This document shows positions 63,732 to 64,000 of a stretch of 64,000 bases of DNA, piece by piece. A program made the position numbers and the translations under genes. Every line of letters starts with the position of its first letter. Within the stretch, counting starts at the first letter, position 1. The notes beneath the pieces were generated by a model, which saw only the letters and a list, made by a program, of their open reading frames with translations, did not search any database and was not told the origin of the DNA. Origin of the DNA: Verrucomicrobiota bacterium (GTDB lineage: Bacteria > Verrucomicrobiota > Verrucomicrobiia > Limisphaerales > VHDF01); NCBI GenBank assembly GCA_016871495.1, contig VHDF01000002.1, positions 47,055 to 111,054 on the forward strand. Direction: 5' to 3'.

Positions 63732-63795
63732 AACGCGCGACCGAACCGAGGCTCCCGGCCACCTCTCGGCCGGCCTGAGTGTGGTAACTGGGCAG

Positions 63796-64000
63796 CCTCA
63801 GACATCCTGACCTCATGCGGGGAAAGATTGGGTGGAGTGGAATGGAATTGAGACCAAGAGGGACATTTTCGATTTTCAAGGATGGGGGTGGTGGCGGTGA
63901 ATAGGTGAATGCCGCAAGTTCAATGACCGATGTTTCCTGCCGGGTCTGTGGAGCTCAACCGCGATCTGGCGTGTCGAACGGAAGGAGACAAAGTGGTCTA
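63796..64000. repeat. Right-edge repeat with the CCTCAGACATCCTGACC end
   Basis: 63796-63812 equals 21408-21424. The following bases share shorter patches with that element (TGAGACCA then GAG/GAC), so this is probably the left end of a related element running off the window. No ORF of note. Confidence 0.55.

Overview
The window reads as chromosomal DNA from a GC-rich member of the Verrucomicrobiota, probably the Pedosphaera/Limisphaera side of the phylum. This rests on gene families, not on a marker gene. Three pairs of a large DUF1549/DUF1553 protein ('planctomycete-type cytochrome') and a Tat-exported DUF1501 protein lie within 18 kb. Other pointers are a PEP-CTERM protein, a very long GreA-like protein, a tail ending FYRVSAQ, and many AT-poor intergenic palindromic repeats. 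No rRNA, tRNA, CRISPR array, prophage or intact transposase was seen.

Layout. 1-9.7 kb: partial thiL with a CPBP protease, a double CbiX domain protein, an O-antigen ligase/TPR protein, an RRM RNA-binding protein, pyrD, a zinc-ribbon Ser/Thr kinase, two small fragments, a eukaryotic-type HisA, and a REC-GGDEF diguanylate cyclase. 9.9-13 kb: one intact chemoreceptor, then a broken chemoreceptor running into the tail of a hybrid histidine kinase. 13-22 kb: rhomboid protease, purB, exbB/exbD, hisH, prs, and a translation cluster rplY-pth-rpsF-ssb-rplI. 21.4-22.4 kb is repeat DNA. 22.4-31.1 kb: two divergent cytochrome/DUF1501 pairs. 31.2-34 kb: an lgt-rluD-DUF456 operon. 34.6-40 kb: a third pair, lacking the N-terminal haem domain, coupled to an L-lactate permease. 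40.3-43.2 kb: a frameshifted PEP-CTERM metallopeptidase, tcdA and a sialidase. 43.2-48.4 kb: the assimilatory sulfate cluster cysI-cysH-cysD-cysN plus a TPR gene. 48.5-51.7 kb: a damaged moxR-DUF58-transglutaminase locus. 52-63.7 kb: AlkD-like protein, rsmB, long GreA, metH, a beta-CASP nuclease and dprA.

Most genes are housekeeping: one-carbon/methionine, sulfur, purine, pyrimidine and histidine synthesis, ribosome and tRNA maintenance. The unusual content is of three kinds. First, a 133-bp palindromic element is present in two identical copies, each flanked by its own short direct repeat, which looks like recent transposition. Second, several genes are broken or joined by deletion (receptor/histidine kinase, MoxR/DUF58, transglutaminase, PEP-CTERM peptidase, a coiled-coil/FYRV pair), mostly signalling or envelope genes. 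Third, the histidine isomerase is of the fungal/plant type. No wholly new multi-gene system could be demonstrated. The mobile element and the deletion-junction genes are the strongest leads. Family assignments come from recognising motifs by eye; no database search was possible.
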